Assembly: GCF_001625215.2 (NCBI RefSeq)
Contig: NC_030383.2
Span: 45,566,380 to 45,630,379, forward strand
From: Daucus carota subsp. sativus
Lineage: Eukaryota > Streptophyta > Magnoliopsida > Apiales > Apiaceae
Length of the DNA: 64,000 nt
Direction: 5' to 3'
The notes beneath the pieces were generated by a model. The model was given only the letters and a program-made list of their open reading frames with translations, made no database searches and had not been told where the DNA came from. The position numbers and the translations under genes were made by a program. Below, in pieces: positions 46,669 to 58,678 of the stretch (position 1 is the stretch's first letter; every line of letters starts with the position of its first letter).

Positions 46669-48391
46669 ATGGCAAGAAGGCCAAAGAGTTCGACAACAAC
46701 AAAGCGCGTTTTCATCAAGGTCTTGTTCAGTGGTTTCATGAAGAAGCTGGTATAATTCTGAACACTGCACATTTTTATTATAGGAATTTATTTACTGATC
46801 ATGGATCATGTCACATGCATATTTTTCATTAATGTGTTCATTTACAAACCAACCAGCCATTATTAATTGGTGATTTTTGTGTTCTTGTTATCAGCTGATC
46901 CCGCGCAAGTATGTTATGCTTCATGGTGAAACTTTAGGTAAAGAATGTGTGCTCAGGCCTACTCATACAAGTGATTCATGGCGCGTAAGGACTAAATGCA
47001 TCGACGATGAGTTGTATTTCAAGAAAGGGTGGAAAAAATTTGCGAAACATCATTCGTTGCAGTTTGGTGACTTGTTGATTTTCCGACATGTTCAAAATTC
47101 TGAATTTGATGTGGATGTGGTTGATAAGAGCGGTATTCCCAGAAAAACCCTTGCTTTCAGAACTGACCAAGTTATGAAGGACTCTGCTCCTGTACCAACT
47201 AGTAAGATCAATAAGTTATACAAGATACATGCTCATTGATCTTTACATATACATTACAAAAACATTTAAATGCTGGTTTGTTTGATTGTTGCAGGCCGAA
47301 AGAAAAAGGCGATTCTTCAAACTGCAGCTCTTACAGCAGCAGAAGCTCTGATTGCAAGTTCCGAATATCCTTCCTTCTATAAGATAATGAAGTCTGCTTA
47401 TGTGGGATCTGGTGGATATTTGGTTAGTCATTCCCCTGCATGCATGACATGCAGTTTAAATTGATGTGTGCAGCATTACACTTTTTTTCTTGGCAATAAC
47501 GAACTTTGAATTGATGTCTGCAGCATGTATCGTTTGATTTTTCTAAAGAGCATATGAAAGATTACTCAGGATATGTGAAAATCAGGTTGTCAGAATCAAA
47601 AGCTTGGATGATTAAGGTACTGAGACAAGCCTCTGAAGGCAGGACATTGCTGAGCGCTGGGTGGAGTAACTTGGCAAGAGAGAATTCTCTTCAAGTGAAT
47701 GATGTTTGTGTGTTTCAGCTCATCAATAAAAAAGATTACACATTTCAACTCACAATATTCAAGCATATCAGTTGAGTGTAATTTTCTTTATGTGAAATGT
47801 TTTTGTTACTTCTTAATTGATCAGTGTCTCTCTGCATTGAATTATACTAACTAATCTGGACATTGTAGGTGGAGGAAATCAGAAGCACAAGAATTGTAAA
47901 GTTAAATTGAAGTCTTCTGATTCAGAGCCTATTCCAAAATCTAAAAAAAATTCTGACAAGGCATTTGAAGAAGCTGAGAGATTTAAATCAATGTCCAAGC
48001 ATCATTCAATCATAACTGTTATGCATCCCGCTTATGTGAAGAGGGCATTTCTGGTGAGATCATCTTGTACTTGTGTACATAGTTAAGTCTCGCAGTCTAT
48101 ATATATGTAATACTAATAAGATTGTCGGAAATATAATGTTTTCAGCATGTTCCATCCGCATTTCATAACTATATGTGTAAGGAGGAGGGAGAAAACGAAG
48201 TGAGACTTCAGTGCCTTGGCAAAGAACGGAAAGTGATCATGAGAAATGTTCGTGAACAGTGCAGGATATCTAAAGGCTGGGGAGCCTTTGTGAAGGAGAA
48301 TTCTATAGAGGTGGATGATGTTTGCGTATTGGAGCTCATCAGCAAAGAAGATGCTCTGATAAAAGTCACCATTTTTAAATGCAAGTGTTAA
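46669..48391 (+). CDS. REM-type B3 protein with three B3 domains
   Basis: Six inferred exons: 46669-46749, 46895-47201, 47295-47422, 47524-47770, 47869-48053, 48146-48391, giving 397 residues in consistent phase. It starts MARRPKSSTTTKRVFIKVLF, closely matching the start of the gene at 42618 (MARRPNRPARIRPYFVKVIC). B3 domains lie at about residues 13-115, 153-254 and 296-397, each split by the same phase-0 intron. Domain blocks: YFKKGWKKFAKHHSLQFGDLL, WSNLARENSLQVNDVCVFQL and WGAFVKENSIEVDDVCVLEL. Exon 4 ends at a donor (A/GTTGAGT) that overlaps an in-frame TGA, so intron retention would end the protein after two domains. It probably arose with its upstream neighbour by tandem duplication. 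DNA targets unknown. Confidence 0.87.
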
Positions 48392-48711
48392 ATGTGTGCG
48401 CTTATATGCAAAAAACATGCATAATTCTGTAGTTGTCCAGCTAGTCCTATATCAATGTTCAATTTCAATTGTGGTTTCTTCTGTTGTATTACCGTACTTT
48501 CGCTCTGCTGTAATGGAAGGGACCGTGTTAACTATCATATATTTGTGTTGGTTCATTCGTTATATTGCTAGCTGCTTGAAATTTTAGAGATCTTGCTGAG
48601 GTAAGTACAGAGAAACTGATAACAGCTTAACAGGTATAGATGGAATAATTTACTTGACTCCACTCATATAAAATGTACGTTATCTGTAAAAAGTTACAAG
48701 AAAAATGACAA

Positions 48712-48949
48712 ATACTCCTTCTGTTTTTTTTTATACGACGTTTTGACTTTTGGCACACAATTTTAAGTGCTTTGACCGGGTAGTTAAAAATATTATTTTT
48801 TGAATTCTCTTTTTCTGAATAAAAATTTTGATTATATATTATTATTCAGAAAAAAAGTTTTAAAAATAATATTTTTAACTACCCAGTCAAAGCACTTAAG
48901 AGTGTATGCCAAAAGTCAAAGCGTCTTATAAAAAAAACAGAGGGAGTAT
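48712..48949. mobile_element. Stowaway-like MITE, long near-perfect hairpin
   Basis: Two arms of about 110 nt pair almost throughout, from TACTCCTTCTGTTTTTTTTA to its inverted partner TAAAAAAAACAGAGGGAGTA, including GTGCTTTGACCGGGTAGTTA. TA at both ends. Non-coding. Confidence 0.92.
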
Positions 48950-49017
48950 TATGTATTTACTCTTAATGAAACAGATTGAACTCATGATCCCTCAAACAAA
49001 ACTTCAAGCATAAACAA

Positions 49018-49734
49018 CATGGGTGTACATGGTTCAGGTTGATCGATTTATTGAAATTTAACAATTCAACCCAATTAAATCGGATTATCAAAATTTTAAA
49101 CCAACCCCAACCGTGTAAACCCTAAAACCAAATCAATTTGTAGTGTTTCGGTTTGGATCGGTTAGTCGGTTTACTAATATATATATAAAAAATGAACAGA
49201 TGCTCAACTCTTCTATGCATACCAGTATAATCATATCAGACTACTAGGTAACTGAAACATGTTCGGTTAGTAATTTAAATATTTTATAATAAATTCTCTC
49301 ATGTATAGAGGTTAAGAAACTTTAACTTTGGATTCTCTTGAATGTTTCGGTATGTGTCTTAGGTTGTTCTGGTAGTAGTATGTAGGGTCTGTGTAATAAA
49401 CTAATAGGTTATAGTAATGGCTCCTATGTTGTTTGGTCGTTGATGTAGCTACTCTCTTCTGAGAGATGGTTTTAATAAATAAATTTTGCTTATAGAAAAA
49501 TATATTCGAAGTTTTGGGCTATGCATATATATAATATTTAAAAAAATTTATATTTTATTCGGGTTGGTTTGGTTCGGGCAAAAAAAACTCAAACTTGTAA
49601 CCAACCCAATTAAATCGGGTTTATATTTTTTTAAACCAAATACATATTGGGTTCCAAAAATTCGGATTGGTTCGGTCGAAAAGTGATCGGTTCGGATTGG
49701 TTTGGTCGGTTTTACCGAATCGTGTACACCCCTA
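49018..49734. mobile_element. hAT-type MITE with GGTTCGG-rich ends
   Basis: A 717-bp element. Left CATGGGTGTACATGGTTC and the inverted right end GAATCGTGTACACCCCTA; flanking ATAAACAA (49010-49017) and ATAAACAG (49735-49742) match at 7 of 8 positions. Subterminal GGTTCGGATTGG and AACCCAATTAAATCGG repeats. Confidence 0.75.
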
Positions 49735-49742
49735 ATAAACAG

Positions 49743-50540
49743 AACCAGAAAAGTGTCAGTGGATTCCTCTCGCTTCAATGGACAATATTATGAAAACACG
49801 AATCGGATTTAATCAAGAAAAGCACAGAACATAAATTAATCGGATTGAACAACAATTAACAGGTGATTAAATAATGACAGACTTTTAGATGAATAAGGCT
49901 ATTGGTATTTACTGAAACAAGTCGAACATTTTCTGGTTATAGATACATTATTCTCTTATTTGGATGCCGTATTTGGAAACAATTAACCAATCATAACTGG
50001 TTATCAAATAAAATATGTAAAAGTATTCACATATGATAATCAAATTTCATTCCAATTATGTTAAGACTTTGTTTAATAGATTATCCTTCAATAAAAAATA
50101 TAAAATTTCTAGAAGGGTTGAATTTTTCCTATTATAGTATTTTATTGTTCTTGAACAGGAATCAGACGCATTTTCAGACAAACATAATTTATGGCGGGAG
50201 ATAATCGAAGTAAATTAAATGAGGTTACCTGTAACAGTTTTCTTGAATGTAAAATAAATGTTTGTAGTATCAGGTTGATGCTCAGGTGCTCACAGTGCAC
50301 TAATACAGTATCTGCAGCTCTAGCTAGGGGCGCCCTATTTGCATGTCCACCATATCTTCTTACAGCTCCCAGCTCCCAGCTAACTAAATTTACTGCACCT
50401 TATTTACAATACACTTATTCTACTGCATCATCATGCTCAGCTGGTGTGTTCGGTTACATATATATTGGATAATTATGACTTATAAGTAGTGGTCATTGTT
50501 GGGATCTGCAGACATCTAACAGCTTAAGTTAAAATATAGA
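49743..50540. other. Spacer upstream of a REM gene
   Basis: No gene supported; presumably holds the promoter of the REM gene at 50541. Confidence 0.4.
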
Positions 50541-51624
50541 ATGGGAAGAAGACCTTCGGCGAGAAAACCTTCTTTCATGAAGATCCTAGTTGAAGATTTT
50601 CCCACCAAACTGGTACGATACGTTGCAGCATATCATTTTCACCTTATTATTTTTATTTTTTAACTGCATAAACAATTCTACATGTGTAGTGATGTGCACA
50701 CGCATCTCCTGTTAAACTAGTATTTGATTTTATTTTTTCTCATCTCGTCATAATTAATTTTCCCACTGGACAGATGATACCACCCAAGTTCGTTAGACTT
50801 CATCGCGGAACTTTGCCTAGAAAATGCTTGTTAAAGGCAAGTCATACACAATATTCATGGCCTGTAAGAGTGAAGCAGATGAACAATTTTTTGTATTTCA
50901 AGAAGGGTTGGGGAAAGTTTGCCCAATTTCATTCGTTAAAATCTCGTGACTTGCTAGTGTTCCGGTATGATCAAGATTCCGTGTTTTCCGTGGACATGTT
51001 TGATGAGTCTTGCTGTTCCAAGAAACTTGTTACTACCTCTCAGAATGAAAAACCCAGGACGAAATCTTCTCCAGCTATAGAATCCAGTAAGATCATTGAT
51101 ATATTTACAGAACATGTGTCTTGTGTTATTTACATACGTATTGATTTGTGACAGGCAAATTTAAGACATTCGTCAATCATAAGAAACCAGGTGGCCTTAT
51201 AGCAGCAGAAGAGCTTATGGCAAGCTCAGAGTTCCCCAAATTCATCTTGGTTATGCAACCAATTTACGTAAAATCTGGTGGCTATATGGTGAGTCTTGCA
51301 TAGTTTCTTATGGTAATAGAGACCGAAAATGTGTGTGCTGGCTATTAAGAAATGTTTATGTTGATTTGAATATTGATGCAGCATGTTCCACAAGAGTTTG
51401 CAAATATGCATCTAGAAGAAAGCCCAAGGGAATTGAAGATTGAGGTCGGAGATAAGACATGGAGCATTGGAATAGTGAAGGACCGACGTTCACGAAGGCT
51501 GACTAAGGGTTGGTGTCCATTTGTTAGAGAAAATGGTCTGAAACTGGGGGATGTATGCGTTTTCCAACTCACAAATGCTCAAGATTTTACCCTCAAACTT
51601 TCAATTTTTAGCAGCACCACTTAA
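50541..51624 (+). CDS. REM-type B3 protein with two B3 domains
   Basis: Four inferred exons: 50541-50612, 50774-51086, 51155-51288, 51382-51624, giving 253 residues with matching phases. Start MGRRPSARKPSFMKILVEDF. Domain 1 (about 12-115) crosses exons 1-2 (FPTKL joined to MIPPKFVRLHRGTLPRK, with YFKKGWGKFAQFHSLKSRDLLVF); domain 2 (about 150-253) crosses exons 3-4 (SGGYM joined to HVPQEFANMHLEESPRE, with WCPFVRENGLKLGDVCVFQL). It is closer in exon-1 and domain-1 sequence to the gene at 19477 than to the two MARRP genes. The donor that extends the larger paralogues (GTTAAGT/GTTGAGT) is absent: the last codons read ACC ACT TAA, so this gene truly ends after two domains. Expected nuclear DNA-binding protein. 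Confidence 0.88.
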
Positions 51625-52800
51625 GTAGTAGAAGTATGTTGTTTCATTAATCAAGATTGTAGAAGATGTTGTTTCATTAATCAAGATTGTGATTGGTGTT
51701 TGCTTTAATTATAGGGTCTCTAGACATTAACAATTAATTTTTATGGGTTTTTCTAGCATGAGAACACATTAACAACTACAACACCTTTTTGTTATGTGGA
51801 GGATTTTTATACATGCAAGCGACATTATTATTGATGAGCTTAGACTCAATAGAATTTTGTCGGTGTGTCCCACATTGACACACACTTGAAAATCTGAATT
51901 TTTATTTAGGAGAGAATTTTGATTGATAAAGATTCCTATGCATACAGAGTTATTATTGTTAATGGAACCGATAAAAAATTTATCATCTCTTCAAAAAATA
52001 GTTATTAATGTGAATATGAAAATCTGCTAACTATTCAGTTAATTAATTATTTAATCAAAAAGTAGTTATTAGCGTGAATATGAAAATCTGTTAACTATTT
52101 AGTTAATTAATTGTTTCTTGCAAATCTCCCTTCATATTGGTGATGCTCGTCTCCATGGAGATATATATATTTACAAAGTTATGAAGGTAAATTGGTATTA
52201 TGAACTTTGGTATGCATCAAGTATTCACGAATCACGAATGAGTGTTTTGTGTTCCCACTTCCCATATATGATGTGTTCAAGATTCGGGTCTTATCACAAT
52301 TTACAGACCACATCAATTGTAGAACCCTATTCAAATTGTTCTCAACACATGGAGTATATGAATTATAAAATTCTTTCAAATTTAGTTACTACCGCCGAAA
52401 TGTAAGTACACAAAAATGGTTATATAAAAGTACCTATATTCCAATAGTTTCTGATTGGGATTGCAATATAAATCTTGAAAATGTGGAGAGGCATTCTTTT
52501 TATATTTAAGCATGAGTTACCTGGCCTTAATTTCTATATTCTCTACGTTTTTTTTTCTGGTTTAGAATATTCCTTCTTGTAATGATGCTTTAACATCCAG
52601 GTACAGGCACCGAATAAAGTGAACAGTGATAAAAACACAAATGTGTCCGGTAGTCTGTACAGGGAGCACATGTTTCAATATATTATAATACTCTCCCGTC
52701 TCTTTTACATGTGCATTTTGAAAACTAAAATTTTTATGTATTATATAATTGAAAAAAAATAATAATAATTATATTATTAGATAGTACTATATGTAGTTTA
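51625..52800. other. Intergenic with short tandem repeats
   Basis: Two copies of ATGTTGTTTCATTAATCAAG (about 51633 and 51667) and a pair of roughly 64-bp units containing GTGAATATGAAAATCTG (about 51990-52110). No gene supported. Confidence 0.55.
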
Positions 52801-53036
52801 TACTCCCTCCATCTCATTTTATAAGACGTCATCACTTTTTGCACGCTTTTTTCGGCAGGTAAAAGAGATACTCGTACATAATATTTTTTCGCGATTTTTT
52901 TATATTAAAAGTTAAATTTTAAATTTCTATACAAAATAAAACTTATAAAAAAATATTATATAAAAGAATAACTATCGTACACATTGAAATACGTGTAAAC
53001 AGTAAACCGATCATATAAAGTGAGATAGAGAGAGTA
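52801..53036. mobile_element. Stowaway-like MITE, diverged
   Basis: Starts TACTCCCTCCATCTCATTTTAT and ends ATAAAGTGAGATAGAGAGAGTA in inverted relation, 236 bp. The arms diverge in the middle. Non-coding. Confidence 0.75.
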
Positions 53037-53129
53037 TTAATATGCAATGCAACTTTCAGATTTTAAAAATAATGGATAGATTTTAAAGATAAGATAGTAT
53101 CTGCTAGGACAAAATAAGCGCATGTATGT

Positions 53130-53627
53130 TGTTTCTGAAATGAGAGAAAATGAGACATTTTCTAAGTTACAAAATATTAGAGATCTTGCTAAAAAGATGG
53201 TTGAGGCCAAATTTCACACTATTTTTCTTTTGGTATATCTTTTAATTGAGTTGGCATTAGTTTTGTTTGTTGCAACGGTTACCATGTAATGAGTATTCTC
53301 TGCTATGAATGTTATCAAGTCAGATTTGCGTAATAAAATGAGAGATGATTTTATGACGGATTGTTTAGTGTGCTATGTCGAGAAAGATGTGTTTATGGAT
53401 ATTGATAATGAAATGATTATCCAACATTTCCAGAATATGACAACTCGAAGGCTTGATTTACCCCATTTACGTGTTGAAGGATGACCAAAGAAAAATTACA
53501 GGTAATATCTTGTCAATCTATTTTTGTATGCTCTGTCATATTTTGCTTCTTTGCATGATTTAGTGAAAAAAAATTTCCGCGCTTCGCCCGGAAGGACCCC
53601 TTCGATATTTGCTCTAGTTCCGTCACT
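53130..53627 (+). pseudogene. hAT transposase C-terminal relic
   Basis: A frame across 53135-53484 encodes FHTIFLLVYLLIELALVLFVATVTM, two stops (TAA TGA), then VFSAMNVIKSDLRNKMRDDF and a FMTDCLVCYVEKDV stretch. This matches the dimerisation domain kept intact at 7439-7915. Downstream TAGTTCCGTCACTA (about 53615-53628) resembles a degenerate hAT end (CCGCCACTG). The left end is missing. Non-functional. Confidence 0.8.
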
Positions 53628-53887
53628 AATTATATATGACATGTATCCGGGAAGATGAAATGCATCGCCATGACAAGCATAACTTTGGTTCATAAATGTA
53701 TTTTGTCGTAGATCGTATGCGAATGGTTTGGAAATAAAGATAATATAAATTATGCAAAATAAAGATAATATAATTTATTATGATTTCATGGGTCTTTGAG
53801 AATCATAATCGAACCGAAGTCAATTCAAAAAACGGAAAGCATACATTATTACATCGAGATCTAAAAGGAAACACGAAGGAACGCACC

Positions 53888-53895
53888 TATAAATA
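53888..53895 (+). promoter_or_regulatory. Candidate TATA box of the membrane-protein gene
   Basis: TATAAATA in the context CACCTATAAATAAGTAC, 189 nt before the ATG at 54077, which would leave a leader of about 150-160 nt. Confidence 0.5.
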
Positions 53896-54076
53896 AGTAC
53901 TCCATTTTACTTGGAAATTGAACTTGCCGGGGCGGTGGTCTCTGTTTGTTGAACCACATACAACTTGCTATGTGCATACACATCAAAACCAGAGTTGGAT
54001 AGCTTCTATATCGCAGAAAAAAACCCATAAATTTTGCAGTGAGCTTAGCAGTTGATTCATCATACTTGAGAGAATT

Positions 54077-54173
54077 ATGAACCTCTCATATTCGTACTGG
54101 ACTTATATCTGCTATTGCATCTTCTTCCCTCCCATTTTCTCTTTTCTTTTTGTTCTTGGTATCATCAAAGGTC

Positions 54174-54221
<48 letters not shown>

Positions 54222-54248
54222 CCCCCCTCTCTAACTCTCCCTCCCTCC

Positions 54249-54301
<53 letters not shown>

Positions 54302-57300
54302 TCTCTCACACACACACATGTTTTCATGGGAATACAGAATTTAGTGATTTGGTCCATCGTGCTGCAGGTTCTATATTCAGTCCTTTTGTGTTTCTTGTCA
54401 TTGCTTTTGGAGATGCTGGAGTTGTTGTTGGGCTGTGGCCCCTCCATTTATTTTGGAGCATCTACTGCCTTATAAGGTCAATAATATTCCTTTAATATGG
54501 GCATCTGTTTCTTATACATTATATATTTCGGGAGGCTAGATTTTCAAGCATATGCAGTGGAAGAGTCTGAGCCAAATTGCACTTGTGATTTTTTTTTTAA
54601 ATGGCTTAATTTGTTAAATGTTGTGCTGCTCCTAACTTAATAAATCGGGTCCATTAGTTCCTTGTTGATGTTCTATTTTGTTGATGATGCAGAACAAACA
54701 AATTTGGTCTTTACATGAAAATACTACTAATTTGCTTAGTTCCGATCCCAATAGCAATGTGGACAATTCTTGGGGTTGGTGGAAGCGCGATCATGGGAGT
54801 TGGATATGGTTTTGTCTGGCCTGTTATGGAGACATTCAGGGCCATCAGCAAGAAAGACTTACCATTTCATACGAGGTTGAGTAAATGTTTCATGGTATGT
54901 TGAATTTGTCTTCTGCATCAGTTATTTTTTTTCGAAATTGTTGTTTTAAGACATATTTTTGTGAGATGACATTTTTTAAGTTTATTTTACAAATACTATA
55001 GGATGGCACTTGGTCTCAAGTTCAGGGTGCCTGCACCATCGTACGCGATTTTGCTGATTTTTCCTTCCACACATACTTCTCGTTCATGGATGACCTGCTC
55101 GATTCCAAGGGGGAGAGACCTATTGAACTCAAGTATAAGACTCTTTAAAATTTGTTCACCCCTTTTTAAACTAATCTTTTTTCCTAGTAAAAGATTAAGT
55201 TGGTCAAAACTTAGATAAGTATCCTTATTTCTACTGCTTACACGGTTATTACACATATTCTGCAAGTGCATTTGTAACAGTCAATTGGATGTCTTATAAG
55301 GATGAAATTGCTAGCTTGTGATTGAAATTTTAATTTTGTGATTTACTGTTAACAAGTATATGCAGATTTGCAATATTTGAGTACATAAAATAAGATTAAT
55401 CCATTCTGGTAAATTTTATTGTCACTTTTCAATGTTATATATTTGATCAAATGTGTGTTTATAGAACTGGAATAACAGGAAGATGTTTTTCATATAAGCG
55501 CTCATTTTGACGGTCATTTCCCTGATTGCTGATAAATATAGTTCGTACAAATACACTTTCAGAAATGCATATCTTAGGTAGTACTAAATGTGGTATTTCT
55601 TAACTGTTGTGTAAGTAGAACCTGTACAGAGAACAAATGTTTTTTATGAAGTGTTTGATAAACATCATATAGCATGTCACATTATGCCTACTTTACTTCA
55701 TGACCACTAATATCAGCCATTTATACTGAAAAACACATTTAGTAATGTCCAAAAGCAGGTCTATTGTAATTTTCAAATTTATTTGCCAAGAAATAATTTT
55801 CTTGGATACAAATATTATAACCATGTACTGATAGTACTGACATGGCATTCGCCCGTATCATTATTGTAGGGTTTTGCAGTTGCCTGGATGCCTTTTGGTT
55901 TCAGTTCTTGGGATTGTGGTTAATATACCTCTGATCTCTTTAATAACTTTGTATAAAGGTCCAATCCTGCTGTTCAAAGGATGGCAGCAATTGATACGTG
56001 ATCTTATAGGGAGGGAAGGTCCATTTCTGGAAACTGTTTGTGTTCCCTTCGCTGGGCTTTGGATTTTGCTGTGGCCTGTCATAGTGTTCTTTGCCATTAT
56101 CGCCGGAATATTATCGAGTGTCCTTATCGGAAGTTATTCTGCAGTTGTTGCATATCAGGTTACTCTTGGGTTTCAATTTTTTTTTTCTCGCGGCTACCTC
56201 TACCCTGTCACATACATCCCACATCAGTCGTACCAGTTATTTATTTTAAAACTAATAATCTTTGTGCTTCAACCTATTAGGAGAATTCTACTTTAAGGGG
56301 CTTAAAGTTTGTAGTTGCTGCAGCATCTGTGTATGATGAATATACAAATGATTTACTTTACCTACGTGAAGGCTCCTGCTTTCCAAGGTCAGAAAGATAC
56401 GCATATACACTTATATTTTTGTATGATATTTTAGCTTTATTGCATCATTAATATATAGTACAATTAAATATATACAATCTTCTCTTGATGTATGCTTGCT
56501 TGCTCTGAGCATTCATTCATCTAACTTTAATCCAATGCACTGAAACTGCTTAACTATTTGCAAATGCATATCTGTTTTTTTTTGTTCTAAAATTTGCAAT
56601 TTTCATCATTTAGCTATTATATAATTATCTCTCTTAATGGAAGGCAGGCCTCAATATCGTGAGCGGGTTGATTCAGCTACTTCAGTGCTTCCCGGTCTGA
56701 GATTGCGACAACAGATAGAATCTGTTTATGCTGATGAACCTTTGATAAATTCTTCTGCGAACATGCAGAAGCTAACGGTTGCTGTGGTAATTACAAATTT
56801 GTTTCGAACACTTATTATGTTAAGTGACTGTTATACTCTAATTGGTTAGAATTTTTTGCATCCCATATGCCATCAGAACATAGTAGACATTTCCCCAATC
56901 TATTAATAATTATATATGCGTAAAGAAAAAGTCGAAGCAATGAGGAAGAAACCTATTGACATCACCAGCATTCTATGCTCTAGGTGAAGACATCACCAGC
57001 ATTCTATGCGCTTGATCAAATTAATTATCTGTCAACCCGCAGGAGTATGTTTTTACTTTTTCTCACATAACTTTTTGAAATTATTGCTTAATATTAAATT
57101 ATTCTGTGTAGATATGGGATGATTTCTTCAAAGCATGTGAGAGTATTGGGAAGGAGCTGCTTAATACTGGAGCCATTCATAGTGATGATATTGAGGGATG
57201 GAAAAAGTCAAAGAACAAGATAGTTAATATCGGGATTCCTGCATATGCATTTCTTGACTGCTTTCTCCGATCTATAAAGAAAGAATCTACTGGCTTTCTC

Positions 57301-58678
57301 TTACGTAAGCACTGCCTTGTTAATTATATCAACATTAAATGTAGTTATTTGCTTTTTTGCTCGATACCGTTAATCACCTACATATTACAGAAGAGAGGAC
57401 CAAGTCTGAGCCTTATGGTATATCTCATAAGTGTTTAGCACTACAAAAATTATCATGAAACATGTGAAGCATATAATGAAGAAATTCAATCTCGCTACTG
57501 TTTTTGTTTGTTTAGTCAGTCAATATTGTTAATTTTATTTTTTAATTTTCTTTTTGCTCTTTGTAATTAAGAAGACCACATTTGCTTATACATCTTTGAC
57601 ACCACCAAGTTGTTGCATATATAATAGATATGAATTCACGGACAACAGTAGACAGCTATTTGGGTACAATTAGTAATTAAGTTTTTTATACATATTTTCT
57701 TATGATAAAAACAATTAAAATTATTAATTGAAATTAAATCAAATAAATTAGTTGCAGAGTTTTAAGTATCTTGAACTTTTGGTAATGTTGTATGGGAAAG
57801 GATTGTATGTAAGGTTTTGTAATCATGACAGGAAATAATGTTGAAATTACCAGCGTAAATAGACCGGAAGGAAGGATTTTGGACTGGCTTTATGACCCTA
57901 TGAGTGTCATGAAGAAGCAAATCAAGAATCTTAATCTACAAGAGTCAGAGGAGTTATATTTCTACAAGCTCTGTTTATATGGTGGCGACAAGGCAAGAGT
58001 TGAATATTGGCTGAATGGTGGCATAGCTCCTCAAGACGAGATTAGAAGAGCTCAGTTGGAGGGTATAAGTAGGAGGTAGGTATTCTATATATAAACATAC
58101 ACATTTATCTCTTCTATCCTTACATTTTATAGTATATGGAGAGATTTTAACCCCCAGTCCTTACTGTTTGAAGAAGTCCTTAGATATGCATTTTATAATG
58201 GTTTAAATAAGAAGTTATACTTGTTCAATATTGAAAGCCTTTGTGTGGACAAGTAACCTTATAAGCTTACACATTAGTATTTGTTATAATAATAATTCTC
58301 GGGTGAAGGAGAGACACACACAAGACCTGGAACCAAAAAAGAAGGCATTGTTAGTACTATGCTATTCAGGGCTTCTTGACAATTCAATTTTTAGAGTGAA
58401 TGATGGTAAGTAAATAGAAATTTCAGGACTGTTGAAAATTCTTATCAACCTATTGCAAGCAAGGATCCCTTCTTTTGAGTTTGAAAGTTCTCTTTGGTAG
58501 AGTTTGACAATATAACCTCTGAATTCATCGTCTTTCTAGGTTACAAGGGTTTTGTCTGACAATATCAAGGCTGCCAACATCTCGTCGTAGGTTCGATGAA
58601 GTAGTGAAAGCAATAGAGCAATCAAAACATACAGAAGGCTATGGTGTAGCAGATAATGATGTAGAAGCTAATCTTTAG
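54077..58678 (+). CDS. Multipass membrane protein, At3g27390-like
   Basis: Ten inferred exons: 54077-54170, 54368-54476, 54693-54894, 55002-55132, 55870-56158, 56281-56387, 56648-56786, 57112-57304, 57832-58075, 58540-58678, giving 548 residues with all phases consistent. The order of motifs matches the plant family typified by the uncharacterised membrane protein At3g27390: an N-terminal membrane hairpin (CIFFPPIFSFLFVLGIIKG and PFVFLVIAFGDAGVVVGLWP), a third segment with GVGGSAIMGVGYGFVWP, the conserved DGTWSQVQGACTIVRDFADF and SYFSFMDDL-like stretch, a second membrane pair (LVSVLGIVVNIPLISL; VPFAGLWILLWPVIVFFAI), then a long soluble C-terminus with LYDPMSVMKKQIKNLNLQE. The molecular role of the family is not established. 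The first donor (AAAG/GTCCTC) is weak and is followed at once by a long CT repeat. Confidence 0.88.
54177..54307. repeat. (CT)n microsatellite in intron 1
   Basis: A long (CT)n run broken by GCTCCCCCCTC and by CTCCCTCCCTCC, followed by a short (CA)n. It begins a few bases after the first splice donor. Frames across it (poly-Ser/Leu or poly-Glu/Arg) are artefacts. Confidence 0.95.

Noticed and set aside
54086-54475. Long open frames rich in Ser/Leu or Glu/Arg across 54086-54475 on both strands
   Set aside because: They are translations of the (CT)n microsatellite in an intron.
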